A stretch of DNA of 64,000 bases from Brevundimonas variabilis. Its GTDB lineage: Bacteria > Pseudomonadota > Alphaproteobacteria > Caulobacterales > Caulobacteraceae. The stretch lies in contig NZ_JACHOR010000001.1 of assembly GCF_014199945.1 (NCBI RefSeq), forward strand, positions 372,001 through 436,000, in the 5' to 3' direction. The notes beneath the pieces were generated by a model, which ran no database searches, was not told the DNA's origin, and saw only the letters and a list, made by a program, of their open reading frames with translations. Made by a program: the position numbers and the translations under genes. This document shows, one piece after another, positions 63,676-64,000 of this stretch (position 1 is the stretch's first letter; every line of letters starts with the position of its first letter).

Positions 63676-64000
63676 AGCACGTCCAGCGGGATCTTGAGGT
63701 AGCGGGTGCCGTTGGACTCAGGCTCGGGCAGGTGCCCGCCGCGCATGTTCACCTGGATGGAGGGCAGGATCAGCTTGGGCATGGACAGGGTGGCGTCACG
63801 GGCATCGCGCATGGCCACAAACTCGTCCTCGCCGACGCCTTCATGCACATGGACGTTGCCCGTGCGCTGGGCCCCGACCGTGGTCTCCCAGGCAAAGGTG
63901 TCGCGTCCGGCGGCCTTGTAGTCGTGGCAATGGAACAGGCGCGTGCGCTCGGGCAGGGCCATCAGTCGACGGATCGAGCGGTAAAGCTGGCGGGAGTCGC
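63672..64000 (-). CDS. MBL-fold hydrolase (Blh/persulfide dioxygenase-like), C-terminal part
   Basis: The last 109 codons of a gene that starts beyond base 64000. The frame stays open to the edge and reads [31 protein letters not shown], with the metal ligand His-Asp block of ETHE1/Blh enzymes, then ends LKIPLDVL. The family includes persulfide dioxygenases and the BigR-controlled beta-lactamase-like hydrolase. It is the first visible gene of the sulfur operon, overlapping the YeeE-like gene by 4 bp. Confidence 0.88.
   Translation of the reverse strand, partial: DSRQLYRSIRRLMALPERTRLFHCHDYKAAGRDTFAWETTVGAQRTGNVHVHEGVGEDEFVAMRDARDATLSMPKLILPSIQVNMRGGHLPEPESNGTRYLKIPLDVL

Overview
This is a high-GC, gene-dense 64 kb chromosomal segment of an alphaproteobacterium. 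Gene content (TonB-dependent receptor with a glucan locus, tandem amidohydrolases, Pseudomonas-like bkd operon, CIO-type cytochrome bd, dispersed GC-rich palindromes) suggests the Caulobacterales, most likely Brevundimonas. That placement is inferred from protein character, not from a marker gene.

Layout. 1-5.8 kb: end of a secreted amidohydrolase, ahcY with a candidate ArsR-type operator and a strong terminator, a tandem pair of unknown paralogues, a HIG1-like twin-TM protein, cobalamin adenosyltransferase and two small genes. 6-14.5 kb: etfBA, a lipoprotein amidohydrolase followed by a paralogue without its metal motif, UPF0178, arfB, a secreted hypothetical, ubiB-ubiE. 14.5-24 kb: a TadG-like vWA protein, Crp/Fnr regulator, phhB, SDR, the fatty-acid oxidation pair fadA-fadB behind a LiuR-like site, an aldo/keto reductase and an epoxide-hydrolase-like enzyme. 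24-33 kb: EAL protein with degenerate GGDEF, pirin, then bkdR diverging from bkdA1-bkdA2-bkdB-lpd (branched-chain 2-oxoacid dehydrogenase). Palindromic repeats have entered this operon three times, twice in frame inside the E2 linkers.

36.3-41 kb: tRNA-Leu(CAA) followed by a compact integrated island: tyrosine integrase, ribbon-helix-helix protein, excisionase-like HTH protein, two unknown genes and a divergent reverse transcriptase whose catalytic box is YSDN instead of YxDD, followed by about 300 bp of non-coding DNA. This is the best candidate for an undescribed system, possibly a defence-associated RT.

41-44.4 kb: a DUF1501/DUF1800 pair, then a 0.7 kb gap holding two copies of a 55-bp inverted-repeat element around a 26-residue membrane ORF. 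44.4-53.1 kb: a beta-glucan (laminarin-like) utilisation locus (MFS transporter, TonB receptor, LacI regulator, GH3, GH16) tied together by two copies of the palindrome TTGACAACGTTGTCAA. 53.3-56.8 kb: a hypothetical lipoprotein, an SLC13 permease and a methyltransferase. 56.8-64 kb: one long minus-strand run for sulfide/persulfide handling (MBL hydrolase, two YeeE/YedE proteins, peroxiredoxin, DUF2892, phosphatase-SQR fusion, TauE/SafE) running directly into cydA-cydB-cydX, which couples sulfide detoxification to a bd oxidase.
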